DNA of 64,000 bases from Marinoscillum furvescens DSM 4134. Lineage in GTDB: Bacteria; Bacteroidota; Bacteroidia; Cytophagales; Cyclobacteriaceae. Below are positions 53,350 to 62,623 of this stretch, piece after piece. Where the stretch lies: positions 304,456 through 368,455 of the forward strand of contig NZ_QREG01000003.1 of assembly GCF_003386095.1 (NCBI RefSeq). Direction: 5' to 3'. The notes below the pieces were generated by a model, which searched no databases, was not told the origin of the DNA, and saw only the letters and a program-made list of their open reading frames with translations. How positions within the stretch are numbered: position 1 is the stretch's first letter; the number at the start of each line of letters is the position of its first letter. A program made the position numbers and the translations under genes.

Positions 53350-53987
53350 TCGACCGACTACACTATATCACGCAGGAAGGCCTCAACGGGGAAAGCCATG
53401 CAGCCATGGCCGAGCGCGCCTGCAAAGCTGGTGTCCGCTGGGTACAGCTTCGCATCAAAAATGCTACGGAACAAACCCTCCTGGAGCAGGCACAACTCAC
53501 CCGCCAGGTGACGGCCGCTTTTGGGGCTACTCTGCTCATCAATGACCATGTGGCAGTAGCCAAAGCTGTAAATGCCGATGGAGTACACCTGGGCAAAGAA
53601 GACATGGACCCAGCAGAAGCTCGCCGCATTTTGGGTGATAAAATCATTGGCGGCACGGCCAATACCTATGACGATGTGGTGAGCCTGATCGCCAAGGGTG
53701 TGGATTATGTAGGGTTAGGACCTTTTCGGTTTACCAAAACCAAGGAAAAGCTTAGCCCCATCCTCGGACTGGACGGCTACCAGCAGCTCATCGGTCAGCT
53801 GCAAACTCAAGGACACCACGTACCCATTATCGGTATTGGTGGTGTATTACCTGAAGATGTATCTGCCCTGCGAAGTACCGGGCTGCATGGGGTGGCCGTA
53901 GCTTCTGTGATCAATAGTGCCAGTGACCCGGCGCTGGTCATACAGCAGCTATACGAGGCATTGCAGCCACTGGCAAAGCCCGCTTAA
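53346..53987 (+). CDS. thiE: thiamin phosphate synthase ThiE
   Basis: The 213-residue enzyme joins hydroxymethylpyrimidine pyrophosphate with the thiazole phosphate to form thiamin monophosphate. The TIM-barrel motifs are intact: VRWVQLRIKN, LINDHVAVAKAVNADGVHLGKEDMDP, GGTANTYDDVV, DYVGLGPFRFTKTKEKLSPI and PIIGIGGVLPED. It starts four bases inside the thiD stop. This is the catalytically complete ThiE of the operon, in contrast to the diverged homologue at 52023. Confidence 0.95.
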   Translation: MIDRLHYITQEGLNGESHAAMAERACKAGVRWVQLRIKNATEQTLLEQAQLTRQVTAAFGATLLINDHVAVAKAVNADGVHLGKEDMDPAEARRILGDKIIGGTANTYDDVVSLIAKGVDYVGLGPFRFTKTKEKLSPILGLDGYQQLIGQLQTQGHHVPIIGIGGVLPEDVSALRSTGLHGVAVASVINSASDPALVIQQLYEALQPLAKPA

Positions 53988-54020
53988 CACGCTCCTAAAA
54001 GGATTAAAAACTTTACAGCA

Positions 54021-54791
54021 ATGAAAAAATTAACCATAGCAGACAAGACCTTCGACTCGCGCCTTTTTCTCGGTACGGGAAAATTTAGCACTACAGCGCT
54101 GATGGGCCAGGCCGTGGCGGCCTCAGCCTCGGAACTGGTGACCGTAGCCCTCAAGCGTGTGGACATGGACGGAGAGCAAGACGCCATGCTCAGCGCGCTG
54201 GACTTACCGGGCGTCAACCTACTGCCCAACACGTCGGGTGTGCGTACCGCCAAAGAAGCGGTGTTCGCCTCGGAACTGGCACGTGAAGCCCTGGAAACCA
54301 ACTGGGTGAAGTTGGAGGTACATCCTGACCCTAAGTACCTCCTGCCCGACCCTATAGAAACTCTGGAAGCTACAGAGGCTTTGGCCAAAAAAGGCTTTGT
54401 AGTGATGCCCTACATCCATGCAGACCCGGTGCTGTGCAAGCGGCTGGAAGACGCTGGAGCAGCGGTAGTCATGCCTTTGGGCGCACCCATAGGCAGCAAC
54501 AAAGGACTGAAAACGCGAGACTTTCTGGAGATCATCATCGAGCAGAGTAAGGTGCCGGTGGTAGTAGATGCCGGGATCGGCGCTCCATCCGATGCTGCCC
54601 TGGCCATGGAGCTGGGTGCAGATGCATGCCTGGTCAATACGGCCATCGCGGTATCTGGAGATCCTGTAGCCATGGCTGCCGCTTTTAAGATGGCCGTGGA
54701 GTGTGGACGCATGGCCTTTGAGGCCCAGCTGGGCAAAGTGTCCACCACAGCCGAAGCAAGTAGTCCACTAACCGCTTTCCTCGATGCGTAG
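54021..54791 (+). CDS. thiG: thiazole synthase ThiG
   Basis: The 256-residue enzyme forms the thiazole ring from deoxyxylulose phosphate, dehydroglycine and the ThiS thiocarboxylate. The Schiff-base lysine lies in [17 protein letters not shown]. The phosphate site includes [26 protein letters not shown] and [29 protein letters not shown]. It precedes thiH with an eight-base overlap. The ring product is initially the wrong tautomer in many bacteria, which fits the TenI-like gene upstream. Confidence 0.95.
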   Translation: MKKLTIADKTFDSRLFLGTGKFSTTALMGQAVAASASELVTVALKRVDMDGEQDAMLSALDLPGVNLLPNTSGVRTAKEAVFASELAREALETNWVKLEVHPDPKYLLPDPIETLEATEALAKKGFVVMPYIHADPVLCKRLEDAGAAVVMPLGAPIGSNKGLKTRDFLEIIIEQSKVPVVVDAGIGAPSDAALAMELGADACLVNTAIAVSGDPVAMAAAFKMAVECGRMAFEAQLGKVSTTAEASSPLTAFLDA

Positions 54792-55902
54792 TTTTCGAGA
54801 CGTCTTTGAGCAGTATCAGTGGGATCGCGTGCATGACGAGATCTATGGCAAGCGTGCGCTCGATGTGGAGGTGGCTTTGCGCAAAGAGGTTCGCGATCTG
54901 GAAGATTTTAAAGCGCTGGTATCACCAGCCGCCGCTCCCTATCTGGAAGAGATGGCCCGCCAGAGCCATGAGGCCACACTCCAGCGCTTTGGCAACACCA
55001 TGCAGCTGTTTGCACCGATGTACCTCTCCAACGAATGCCAAAACATCTGCACCTATTGCGGCTTTAGCCTGGACAACAAGATCCGACGTAAGACCCTAAC
55101 CCCCGCAGAGATCGACCGGGAAGTAGCCACCATCAAGGCCATGGGCTTTCGCCATGTGCTGCTCGTCACCGGGGAGGCCAATGTCACCGTAGGAGTGGAT
55201 TATTTCAAAAAAGCTTTGGAGCAAATCCGCCCACACTTCGACAATGTGAGCATGGAAGTACAGCCACTTGATGAAGTCGACTACCGCGAACTGATTCCGC
55301 TGGGGCTACATGCTGTGCTGGTGTATCAGGAGACCTACCACCAGGCAGATTATAAAAAGCATCACCCGAAAGGAAAGAAGTCCAACTTCTACTACCGCCT
55401 GGATACGCCTGACCGCCTGGGGCGTGCGGGTGTCCACAAAATGGGCCTTGGTGTGTTGATCGGGCTGGAAGACTGGCGTGTAGATAGCTTTTTTGTGGCG
55501 CTACACCTCCGCTATTTGGAGCAGACCTATTGGAAAACGAAATACAGCATCTCTTTTCCGCGTCTGCGGCCTTTCTCTGGAGGGCTAGCCCCCAAAGTGG
55601 AGATGAACGACAGGGAGTTGGTACAGCTGATCACAAGTTATCGCCTGTTTAATCGGGATGTGGAGCTTTCGCTTTCTACGCGTGAGACCCCTCACTTTAG
55701 AGATCACGCCTTTAAGTTGGGCGTGACGAGCATGAGTGCGGGCTCCAAGACCAATCCTGGTGGCTATGCTGTGGAGCCTGAGTCGTTGGAGCAGTTTGAA
55801 ATCTCCGATGAGCGTAGCCCAGAGCAGATTGCGAACTTGATACAAGGCAGCGGCTATGAGCCGGTATGGAAAGATTGGGACTCGGCCCTGGAGCACGCTT
55901 AA
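54784..55902 (+). CDS. thiH: 2-iminoacetate synthase ThiH
   Basis: The 372-residue radical SAM enzyme cleaves tyrosine to dehydroglycine and p-cresol for thiazole formation. The iron-sulfur motif is [10 protein letters not shown] (CxxxCxxC) near residue 85, and further parts are [14 protein letters not shown] and [10 protein letters not shown]. Use of ThiH rather than ThiO points to the oxygen-independent route. It is the last gene in the compact part of the operon. Confidence 0.95.
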   Translation: MRSFRDVFEQYQWDRVHDEIYGKRALDVEVALRKEVRDLEDFKALVSPAAAPYLEEMARQSHEATLQRFGNTMQLFAPMYLSNECQNICTYCGFSLDNKIRRKTLTPAEIDREVATIKAMGFRHVLLVTGEANVTVGVDYFKKALEQIRPHFDNVSMEVQPLDEVDYRELIPLGLHAVLVYQETYHQADYKKHHPKGKKSNFYYRLDTPDRLGRAGVHKMGLGVLIGLEDWRVDSFFVALHLRYLEQTYWKTKYSISFPRLRPFSGGLAPKVEMNDRELVQLITSYRLFNRDVELSLSTRETPHFRDHAFKLGVTSMSAGSKTNPGGYAVEPESLEQFEISDERSPEQIANLIQGSGYEPVWKDWDSALEHA

Positions 55903-56080
55903 GTTGTGCATCCGGTTTTCATCACAGGACTATTGGATAAAACAGACAGTTGCCCTTAAAAGAAATGGTTTGCGCTACTGAGCAGCTATTTTTGATAACC
56001 CGAAATTACTGGAAAGAAATATGTTTATTCAGAGGACGGGCCTTAGTTCATTTTAGGTTTTTCAGAAGGAAATCAGGTAA

Positions 56081-56260
56081 CAAATAAATATTGTTTGAGC
56101 TTTGGCATGAATATAAATTCTATCCGAAATTGAACATGCGAGTTTATTTATTTGCTGATTTTCTTTTGAAAAAGCGTTAAAAAATGAACTCTGCCCTTGA
56201 TTTTTGCTGCCGGGGCGCGTAGCCTTTTTTATCGCCTGGCCGGCCGCAAGAAAAAGTAGA
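56081..56260. repeat. dispersed intergenic repeat element, copy B
   Basis: CAAATAAATATTGTTTGAG (56081-56099), GCGAGTTTATTTATTTGC (56138-56155) and GCGTTAAAAAATGAAC (56174-56189) with CTCTGCCCTTGATTTTTGC (56190-56208) repeat the blocks of copy A (45296-45498) in the same order. The first two blocks are again inverted complements of each other. The hairpin that closes copy A is replaced here by GC-rich sequence. It fills most of the 495-bp gap between thiH and thiF, in which I see no gene. Confidence 0.65.
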
Positions 56261-56397
56261 TAAAGCACTTACTGACTCAACCAATCTCTGGCTATAGCTC
56301 CGCCAAAATCCAATCAATACAAGGAACCTTACTTTTACACTCATTTCCTCTGAAATATTGCTTGACTTCTATTATTGTTTACTAAACCCACATCCTC

Positions 56398-57459
56398 ATG
56401 TTTAGCGAAAGCGAAAAAGCACACTATAACCGACAAATGATCCTCCCCGGCTGGGGCGCCGAAAAGCAGCAACTGCTCAAAGATGCCCGCGTGCTGGTAA
56501 TAGGTGCCGGTGGACTTGGCTGTCCGGCGCTGCAATACCTAGCTGCAGCTGGTGTGGGCACCATTGGCATAGTGGATGGCGACCGGGTGGCGGCTAGTAA
56601 CCTGCACCGCCAGGTGCTTTACACGCAAGAGGACATTGGGGAGTACAAAGCAGAGGCTGCGGCCAAACGCCTGGAGGCCAACAACCCACATGTACAGTTT
56701 GACATTCACACCGAAAACTTAACCACAGACAATGCGCTAGAGCTCCTACCCGACTATGAGGTGGTGATCGATGGGACGGACAATTTTCCTACCCGGTACC
56801 TGATCAATGATGCTTGTGTGCTGTTGGACCTGCCGTTTGTGTATGGGGCCATTACGAAATTTGAAGGGCAGGTTTGTGTGTTTAACCACGCCGGTGGCCC
56901 TACATATCGGTGCTTGTTTCCCGAGCCTCCCGCTCCAGGCTCTGTGCCCAGCTGTGCGGAAATAGGCGTGATCGGGGTGCTGCCCGGCCTGATTGGGACG
57001 TACCAGGCACTGGAAGCCATCAAGCTTATTACGGGTCTGGGCACCGTACGCTCCGGCGAACTGCTGATGATCAACACGCTGGATAATACCCAAATGAGCA
57101 TTAGCATAGCCCTTAATCCTGCCAATCGAAAGCTCACGGAGCTCACTGACTATGAGGCTTTCTGTGGCGTGAAAGCCAGCGTGCCCGAAATCTCTGGGGA
57201 GGAACTGCAGTCCAAACTGGAGGCTGGAGCAGTACTGGTGGACGTACGCGAACCCGGCGAAGTAGCTGCCTTCAATATGGGCGGAATGTTTATCCCCCTT
57301 GGCCAACTAGAAGCCCGCCTGGGAGAACTCGATCCGTCTAAAGACACCGTAGTGATCTGCCAAAGTGGCAAGCGCAGCGCCATTGGCGCCCAGCAATTGC
57401 TGGATCATGGCTTTGCCAGGGTCTGGAGTGTGAAAGGAGGGATTGAGGGGGTTGGTTGA
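56398..57459 (+). CDS. thiF: ThiF/MoeB-type adenylyltransferase fused to rhodanese
   Basis: The 353-residue protein has an E1-like ThiF domain (residues 1-250) and a rhodanese domain (265-353). The ATP-binding loop is VIGAGGLGCPALQYLAAAGVG, the catalytic region DGTDNFPTRYLINDAC, and a zinc knuckle lies around CLFPEPPAPGSVPSCAEIG. The rhodanese active cysteine is in VVICQSGKRSAIGA. It would adenylate ThiS and supply sulfur to it. The chain ends GGIEGVG, shorter than usual rhodanese ends. The last 117 bases are duplicated at 59705. It is not cotranscribed directly with thiH, as 495 bases intervene. Confidence 0.9.
   Translation: MFSESEKAHYNRQMILPGWGAEKQQLLKDARVLVIGAGGLGCPALQYLAAAGVGTIGIVDGDRVAASNLHRQVLYTQEDIGEYKAEAAAKRLEANNPHVQFDIHTENLTTDNALELLPDYEVVIDGTDNFPTRYLINDACVLLDLPFVYGAITKFEGQVCVFNHAGGPTYRCLFPEPPAPGSVPSCAEIGVIGVLPGLIGTYQALEAIKLITGLGTVRSGELLMINTLDNTQMSISIALNPANRKLTELTDYEAFCGVKASVPEISGEELQSKLEAGAVLVDVREPGEVAAFNMGGMFIPLGQLEARLGELDPSKDTVVICQSGKRSAIGAQQLLDHGFARVWSVKGGIEGVG
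57337..57453 (+). repeat. 117-bp direct repeat in the thiF 3' end, copy 1
   Basis: This segment codes for the last 39 residues of the ThiF-rhodanese protein and is repeated at 59705-59821 with six mismatches in 117 bases (about 95 percent). It precedes the first immunity/toxin cassette and, with copy 2, encloses it. Confidence 0.95.
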
Positions 57460-57594
57460 GTCAGGTTTAAAGTCACGTTAGGGTAGAAGTGTAGCAGTGA
57501 AAGGATAGACGCGATCTTTCAAAATTATTTTTTTCCGGAGTGCGCATTTTATATCATCTTGATGCTGTGCTTAGATATGCGAAACTAGGTAGGC

Positions 57595-58275
57595 TTAATC
57601 TGGGTGGATAAAGTAATCATCCAATTTCGAAAAAACCTCATACATCTCAGAATACGGACTTTCTTTTGTGGCATATTTTTCCTTCAAAAAGCCAACATAT
57701 CGTTGAAATAAATCTTCAAAGTCCTCACAATGGCCTTCTTTCATTAAAATCAATTTTCGCAACATCCCCGTATTGTTGTTTTGAACCAATAGTTCAGCGT
57801 GTTGTTTTACCTCATGTGCTTTCAACCATTTAAGCACATCGTGAATAGTCTCAAACTGTTCGAAAAAATCATTCGCCTCATGATGTAAGAAATTCTTTAC
57901 CATATCTGAAAACACCTCTACCTGAGATTTATTTTCGAGGAAAAAAGAATTAGTCGCAGGATGGGATTGATCACTAATCCTTTCTAGCTCATCTGGAACA
58001 TCCCCTTTCCAATGATGCTTAATTGTATAATCAACTGGTTTTTCTGTTGCCACGTGGATGATATTTTCAATCGAATTAAAGCGCTTATATGCTGTCAATC
58101 CATATAAATGAATGCGGTTATATTCTGACCATGAAAAACCTATAGCAAAAGCTTCATCAGATTTAATTCGTTCAAAAACGATATTGGTATCTAACTGCCT
58201 AAATTGAAAGTCTAAATCCGTTAACCACTTAAAGGATTCTTCTACTTCACTTGAAAACATCTTGCTATCAATCAT
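57595..58275 (-). CDS. putative immunity protein for toxin 1
   Basis: The 226-residue product is acidic, mostly helical, without export signal. I do not recognise its family. The start lies two bases beyond the stop of the toxin cassette at 58278, and this position directly behind a C-terminal toxin domain is the usual one for a cognate immunity gene. Several tryptophans and histidines (FKWLTDLDFQFRQLD, IKHHWKGDVPDELERIS, FEQFETIHDVLKWLKAHE) give it a distinctive composition. The call as immunity protein rests on context alone. Confidence 0.6.
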   Translation of the reverse strand: MIDSKMFSSEVEESFKWLTDLDFQFRQLDTNIVFERIKSDEAFAIGFSWSEYNRIHLYGLTAYKRFNSIENIIHVATEKPVDYTIKHHWKGDVPDELERISDQSHPATNSFFLENKSQVEVFSDMVKNFLHHEANDFFEQFETIHDVLKWLKAHEVKQHAELLVQNNNTGMLRKLILMKEGHCEDFEDLFQRYVGFLKEKYATKESPYSEMYEVFSKLDDYFIHPD

Positions 58276-58277
58276 AT

Positions 58278-59666
58278 CTATTTTAATGATACTATATCGT
58301 CAATTACACCACCTTGACCATCGCTTGAAACTTTAATAAAATCGTCTACCTTCAAATTATCAGAATTACCTATTGAAAACCCTCCTGAACTTTGCTTTGA
58401 CACGCTTCTAACATCAAAAGTATTCTCACTAGATTTTACTTTAGTTAATGCGTTACCTTGCGGCGTGGTGAGAATTGTCCTTGAACTCAGTTTCGATTCC
58501 AATACCACAACGTTGTTCTTATCTAAAATTATTTGCCCAAACTCATCTGTATTCTTTTTTACCAATACCAGGTCGGCAACAAAATACTCATCTCCCACAC
58601 CTGTTTTCATTTGTACCTGTGTGAATACCTCATAATCGTTAATATCTAGGTTGGGGTATTTATTTAAAACCTTAGATCGAAGAGTTCCAAGGTTTTGAAC
58701 CACATACTCTTCAAAATCTTTCCCAGCTTTAGTTACAGTTTTGAAGAACTCTCTATCCTTCCACTTTAACCACCTGGCATCAGTTGTTTCTTTTGCAAAA
58801 TCACTAGCCCAATACGGATTCTCTTTTAGTTTCTTCCAAACATTGGTAACATCATCAGGACTTTCTTTAAACAGGTCGGAAGGACTGTATTTCGAATTCA
58901 GCAAATCATCATCCAGTTGCTTTAACAGATCATCACTGTAGCCTGATATGTTCTCTAAAAACTTGGTGTTTGTTCGTAAATCAGCGTGTTTTCCAACCGC
59001 CTTCCACGCATCCACCAATTCCACATTCTCCTGGAATGCTTTGACCAGTGCTTCGTCGCCTGCCTCCAGGTCTTTCAGTAAGGCATCGCTATTGGGAAGT
59101 TCGGCTAACTTCAAGCGATTTCGGAGCTTAAAGATATAAAAGCGCACTGATTTGCTGCTCACTCCAAACCTGGCTCCCAGCCTCAGGATTTGGTCGTCGG
59201 TAAAGTTTAAGTCTGTCAGCAGCTTGACGAATCGCTCGGGACTGTCCCTGACTTTGTTCATCACCGCTTTGGCCCGCGCTCCCAGCTTTTTCGCTGCTGC
59301 ATCTGCCCCGAAGGCTGTGATGGCGCCCAGTGCACAGTCGATAGCGCCCTGGGTGGAAACTACTTCCTGATAGGTGCGCATTTTGCCGTTGGAGTAGATG
59401 GCATCTCCCAGGCACGAAACCGCAGCTTCCAGGAACACTTTGCCCAACATGGCCTCCACCCCTGATCGGGTCATCTGCACTTTGTCTAGCTGAGCCCACG
59501 CTGCGGCCGGACGGAGGTCGGGGTTGTCATAATACAGGAGAATCAGCTGGATGCTCCCATCTACTGAGGCTCCTACCACAAACTCCCCGCTTTTCTCAGC
59601 AATGCGGGCAGATGAAATCTCCAGCCCCTCAGCTACCAGGGCATCGGTAATGGCTGGAAGCAGCAC
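58278..59666 (-). CDS. orphan polymorphic toxin cassette 1 with PD-(D/E)XK-like toxin domain
   Basis: The frame is 462 residues from a GTG at 59666. It has no proper start region; upstream a stop lies at the junction with the thiF fragment. The first 224 residues are a conserved front part with a hydrophobic, helical section (AAVSCLGDAIYSNG, CALGAITAFGADAAAKKLGA). They are 95 percent identical to cassette 2. From about residue 225, a linker RTNTKFLENI leads to a unique C-terminal domain of about 220 residues. That domain contains FEEYVVQNLGTLRSKV, DEYFVADLVLVKKN and VVVLESKLSS. The D...ExK spacing matches a PD-(D/E)XK nuclease. It is followed at once by an immunity-like gene. Confidence 0.7.
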   Translation of the reverse strand: MLLPAITDALVAEGLEISSARIAEKSGEFVVGASVDGSIQLILLYYDNPDLRPAAAWAQLDKVQMTRSGVEAMLGKVFLEAAVSCLGDAIYSNGKMRTYQEVVSTQGAIDCALGAITAFGADAAAKKLGARAKAVMNKVRDSPERFVKLLTDLNFTDDQILRLGARFGVSSKSVRFYIFKLRNRLKLAELPNSDALLKDLEAGDEALVKAFQENVELVDAWKAVGKHADLRTNTKFLENISGYSDDLLKQLDDDLLNSKYSPSDLFKESPDDVTNVWKKLKENPYWASDFAKETTDARWLKWKDREFFKTVTKAGKDFEEYVVQNLGTLRSKVLNKYPNLDINDYEVFTQVQMKTGVGDEYFVADLVLVKKNTDEFGQIILDKNNVVVLESKLSSRTILTTPQGNALTKVKSSENTFDVRSVSKQSSGGFSIGNSDNLKVDDFIKVSSDGQGGVIDDIVSLK

Positions 59667-59704
59667 GGCACTGCCGGCTGGTTGGGCAGCTAAATTGGCT
59701 CTCC

Positions 59705-59821
59705 TCTAAAGACACGGTAGTTATCTGCCAAAGCGGGAAGCGCAGCGCCATTGGCGCCCAGCTATTGCTGGATCACGGCTTTGCCAGGGTCTGGAGTGTG
59801 AAAGGAGGGATTGAGGGGGTT
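59705..59821 (+). repeat. 117-bp direct repeat of the thiF 3' end, copy 2
   Basis: This copy differs from 57337-57453 at six of 117 positions and stands alone without the rest of thiF. Its reading frame continues to GGIEGVKQI and then stops, a slightly longer and different end from thiF itself. It begins 38 bases from the GTG of toxin cassette 1, in the opposite orientation. Confidence 0.95.
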
Positions 59822-60024
59822 AAGCAAATATAAATTTCAGAATTAGATCAATGCCTTCATGCTCTCTTGATTTAGGGTCAAAGGCCTAGGTTGAAATCAT
59901 GTAATCTTATCTACTGGGATTTTGCCTAGAATTAGTCCGTCAAGCAAAATCAATCTCAGTAGTCATAGTGCATTACAGCAATCGTCTTCATCTAACTGAA
60001 TTGTCAATTGCAATAAATAAGCCC
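59822..60024. other. intergenic DNA behind immunity gene 2
   Basis: About 200 bases of AT-rich DNA lie here, with no ORF, repeat or hairpin I can support. Confidence 0.4.
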
Positions 60025-60489
60025 CTATGCCTGGGAGGACAATAACTCCTTTTTGATATCTTCATAAAGAATAACAGCCATTGTCAGAAGTGATTTTAAC
60101 TGCTCATGATTACCAAATCCGGGTTTCTTGACGTTTTCTCTCCAATCAGTCATTAATTGAACTAACAGCCCCCATGATCCCCCAGATTTTATACTTAAGG
60201 ATTCGTTTTTCACTGTAAGGTCAAACTCAACAATATTGAACTTTATTGTTAAACCAAACCTGAACTGATAATCATCAATAGTTTCAAAATCTGCAAAATA
60301 CTGATCACCTTCATATAGATTTACGACTACTCCTAATTCATTAAGAATATTCACTACATCTGATTTTTCATAATTGTAAGATTCATCTTTAATCGAAAAC
60401 TCATCAGATATCTCCCTGTAGCGATCAATGAAGTTGATATCAGTAAGTGATTGTTCAACCAAAGGCTGAAGCATTTCTGTTTTATTCAT
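60025..60489 (-). CDS. putative immunity protein for toxin 2
   Basis: The 154-residue acidic protein has no export signal. Segments such as TDINFIDRYREISDEFSI, LGVVVNLYEGDQYFADFETI and SGGSWGLLVQLMTDWRENV suggest a mixed alpha/beta fold. I do not recognise a family. It follows the toxin 2 stop by three bases, so the role as immunity partner is inferred from position. It has no similarity to the immunity-like protein of cassette 1, as expected when toxin domains differ. Confidence 0.6.
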   Translation of the reverse strand: MNKTEMLQPLVEQSLTDINFIDRYREISDEFSIKDESYNYEKSDVVNILNELGVVVNLYEGDQYFADFETIDDYQFRFGLTIKFNIVEFDLTVKNESLSIKSGGSWGLLVQLMTDWRENVKKPGFGNHEQLKSLLTMAVILYEDIKKELLSSQA

Positions 60490-60492
60490 AGG

Positions 60493-61854
60493 CTATTCAG
60501 GTGCAAATTTTATTAAGACCCCTTTCTCTGATGCAATCTGAGTATATCTTTCAATATCGTAAAATGACTTATTGGATTCAGGAATTTCCAATATCAATTT
60601 AGAATCTAATGGTAAATCTGGGTTCGCTCTAAGCTGATCATAAATTGCTCCCTGCTTCTTTGTGGTAATTTTTTTAGGTGGAGCATACTTTCTAACTAAC
60701 TCATCTAAATAGCCACGAAATGTAGATTCACTAACATCTATTAGATCAGTCGCTTTCCTCGATACTATTTCTTTCGTAAACGGATTATAACCATCAATGA
60801 ACTTTCCATTATCTAACCGCACTTCCCATGCCGGGTACCACTCGTTTTCCCATGCTTTACGGTTAAAGTTGTTGCCTCTCGCCAAAGGCGAATCATTTAA
60901 CATGTAGTCACGCGTATGGTTCCAATCAGCCCGATCTCTTGGGGGCTTGTCCTCCTTTGCTTTCCTGGCTATATAACTGGTGTAGTCTGTCTCTAAAGTA
61001 TTATCTACGAACTTTCCATTGTCACCAATCTTGCTTACATAGTCATCTATGAAATTTTGAGGGTTTTCCTTCGATTTCAAGAGGTCTTCAAAATAGTCTA
61101 CACCATACCCATCTTGCTTTAAAGCCTTATTCAGATTCTCAAGATTACTGGTATTTGTTCGGACTGATTCTGGTAAATCCCTAACCGCCTTCCACGCATC
61201 CACCAACTCCACATTCTCCTGGAATGCTTTGACCAGCGCTTCGTCTCCTGCCTCCAGGTCTTTCAGCAAGGCATCGCTGTTCTGAAGTTCGGCTAACTTC
61301 AAGCGAGTTCGGAGCTTAAAGATATAAAAGCGCACTGATTTGCTGCTCACCCCAAACCTGGCTCCCAGCCTCAGGATTTGGTCGTCGGTGAAGTTTAAGT
61401 CTGTCAGCAGCTTGACGAATCGCTCGGGACTATCTCTGACTTTGATCATCACCGCTTTAGCCCGTGTTCCCAGCTTTTTGGCTGTTGCATCTGCCCCGAA
61501 GGCAGTGATGGCGCCCAGAGCACAGTCGATAGCGCCTTGTGTGGAAACCACTTCCTGATAGGTGCGCATTTTGCCATTTGAGTAGATGGCATCTCCAAGA
61601 CATGAAACCGCTGCTTCCAAGTACACTTTGCCCAGCATGGCCTCCACGCCGGATCGGGTCATCTGCACTTTATCTAGCTGCGCCCATGCTTCGGCCGGAC
61701 GGAGATCTGGATTGTCATAATTCAGGAGAATCAGCTGGATGCTCCCATCTACTGAGGCTCCCACCACAAACTCTCCGCTTTTCTCGGTTATTAGCGCGGA
61801 AGTAATTTCGAGCCCCTCAGCGACCAGGGCATCGGTAATGGCTGGAAGCAGCAC
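60493..61854 (-). CDS. orphan polymorphic toxin cassette 2 with REase-like toxin domain
   Basis: The 453-residue frame starts at a GTG (61854) and the sequence above it ends in a stop after four residues, so there is no real N-terminus. Residues 1-224 match cassette 1 with 11 differences. After WKAV a different linker and toxin follow. The C-terminal part shows NEWYPAWEVRLDNGKFIDGY and NPFTKEIVSRKATDLIDV. It continues with STFRGYLDELVRKYAPPKK and SKLILEIPESN. This pattern (WEVxLxNGKxxDxYxPxxxEIVSRKxT ... LILEVP) is known from restriction-endonuclease-fold toxins in polymorphic systems. An immunity-like gene lies three bases behind. Confidence 0.75.
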   Translation of the reverse strand: MLLPAITDALVAEGLEITSALITEKSGEFVVGASVDGSIQLILLNYDNPDLRPAEAWAQLDKVQMTRSGVEAMLGKVYLEAAVSCLGDAIYSNGKMRTYQEVVSTQGAIDCALGAITAFGADATAKKLGTRAKAVMIKVRDSPERFVKLLTDLNFTDDQILRLGARFGVSSKSVRFYIFKLRTRLKLAELQNSDALLKDLEAGDEALVKAFQENVELVDAWKAVRDLPESVRTNTSNLENLNKALKQDGYGVDYFEDLLKSKENPQNFIDDYVSKIGDNGKFVDNTLETDYTSYIARKAKEDKPPRDRADWNHTRDYMLNDSPLARGNNFNRKAWENEWYPAWEVRLDNGKFIDGYNPFTKEIVSRKATDLIDVSESTFRGYLDELVRKYAPPKKITTKKQGAIYDQLRANPDLPLDSKLILEIPESNKSFYDIERYTQIASEKGVLIKFAPE

Positions 61855-61963
61855 GGCACTGCCGGCTGACAGTTAATAATCCCTGACAGAATATATTTTA
61901 GTAAAAATTGACTTTGGACCTCTACGGCGCATATAATATCTTCACAGAAGCATAGATAAAGAC

Positions 61964-62623
61964 ATGGAAAACTCGGAAAAATACTACATCCTAAAACCAG
62001 CTGTGGATTCTGATGAAACAGGCAAGGCGTACCCTGCTGCTGAGAGTTACGATGATTATGATTTTAAAGCTCCCAACTCAGTACATAATCTCAACTTCCG
62101 GGAATTCCCAGATTTCGAACCGGACATCCGATTCAAATTAGCCAAAGGGGCTAAGCTTACTGACATGCTGAGTCAGGCGGCTATAAATGCCAATGGGTTT
62201 CTAGTTAATCATAAGCTGAAAAAAGTAATTGAAAAAACAAACACGGTACCTTGCAAATTTTTTAAGGCAAAAATCGAGTTTAAAGGAGGCATTGCAGATT
62301 ATTACTGGATGCACTTGGTTTGGCCTGATGGAATAAACTTTGTAAAGTTTCCAAACACTAATTTTAATATAACTGAGTTCGGAACCGTTATAGAACCTAT
62401 ATCAATAAACTCATATGAGGATTTGGGTGAAAAACAAAAGCAACTTGGTGTGATCAAAATGATTTACGCTGAACAAATTGTAATGAGAGAGCCTAACTAT
62501 GATATTTGGCCAAACCCTATCAATATAGGTATTTTCGTCAATGAAAAAACTAGACACCTTATTGAATCAGTTAATCCGTCAGGTGTCTCGTTTGAAGTCA
62601 ATAATTCGGTATTATTTGGGTAA
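61964..62623 (+). CDS. Imm11-like (DUF1629-type) immunity protein
   Basis: The 219-residue protein has the layout of the Imm11 immunity family, with YYILKPAVDSDETGKAYPAA at the start and the central helix KLTDMLSQAAINANGFLVNHKLKKVIEKTN. FKAKIEFKGGIADYYWMHLVW follows. Imm11 proteins protect against nuclease toxins of polymorphic systems, including AHH types. Its last 12 bases overlap the 3' end of the AHH toxin fragment on the other strand, so toxin and immunity genes converge here instead of running in series. The orientation is odd and suggests a rearrangement. Confidence 0.7.
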   Translation: MENSEKYYILKPAVDSDETGKAYPAAESYDDYDFKAPNSVHNLNFREFPDFEPDIRFKLAKGAKLTDMLSQAAINANGFLVNHKLKKVIEKTNTVPCKFFKAKIEFKGGIADYYWMHLVWPDGINFVKFPNTNFNITEFGTVIEPISINSYEDLGEKQKQLGVIKMIYAEQIVMREPNYDIWPNPINIGIFVNEKTRHLIESVNPSGVSFEVNNSVLFG

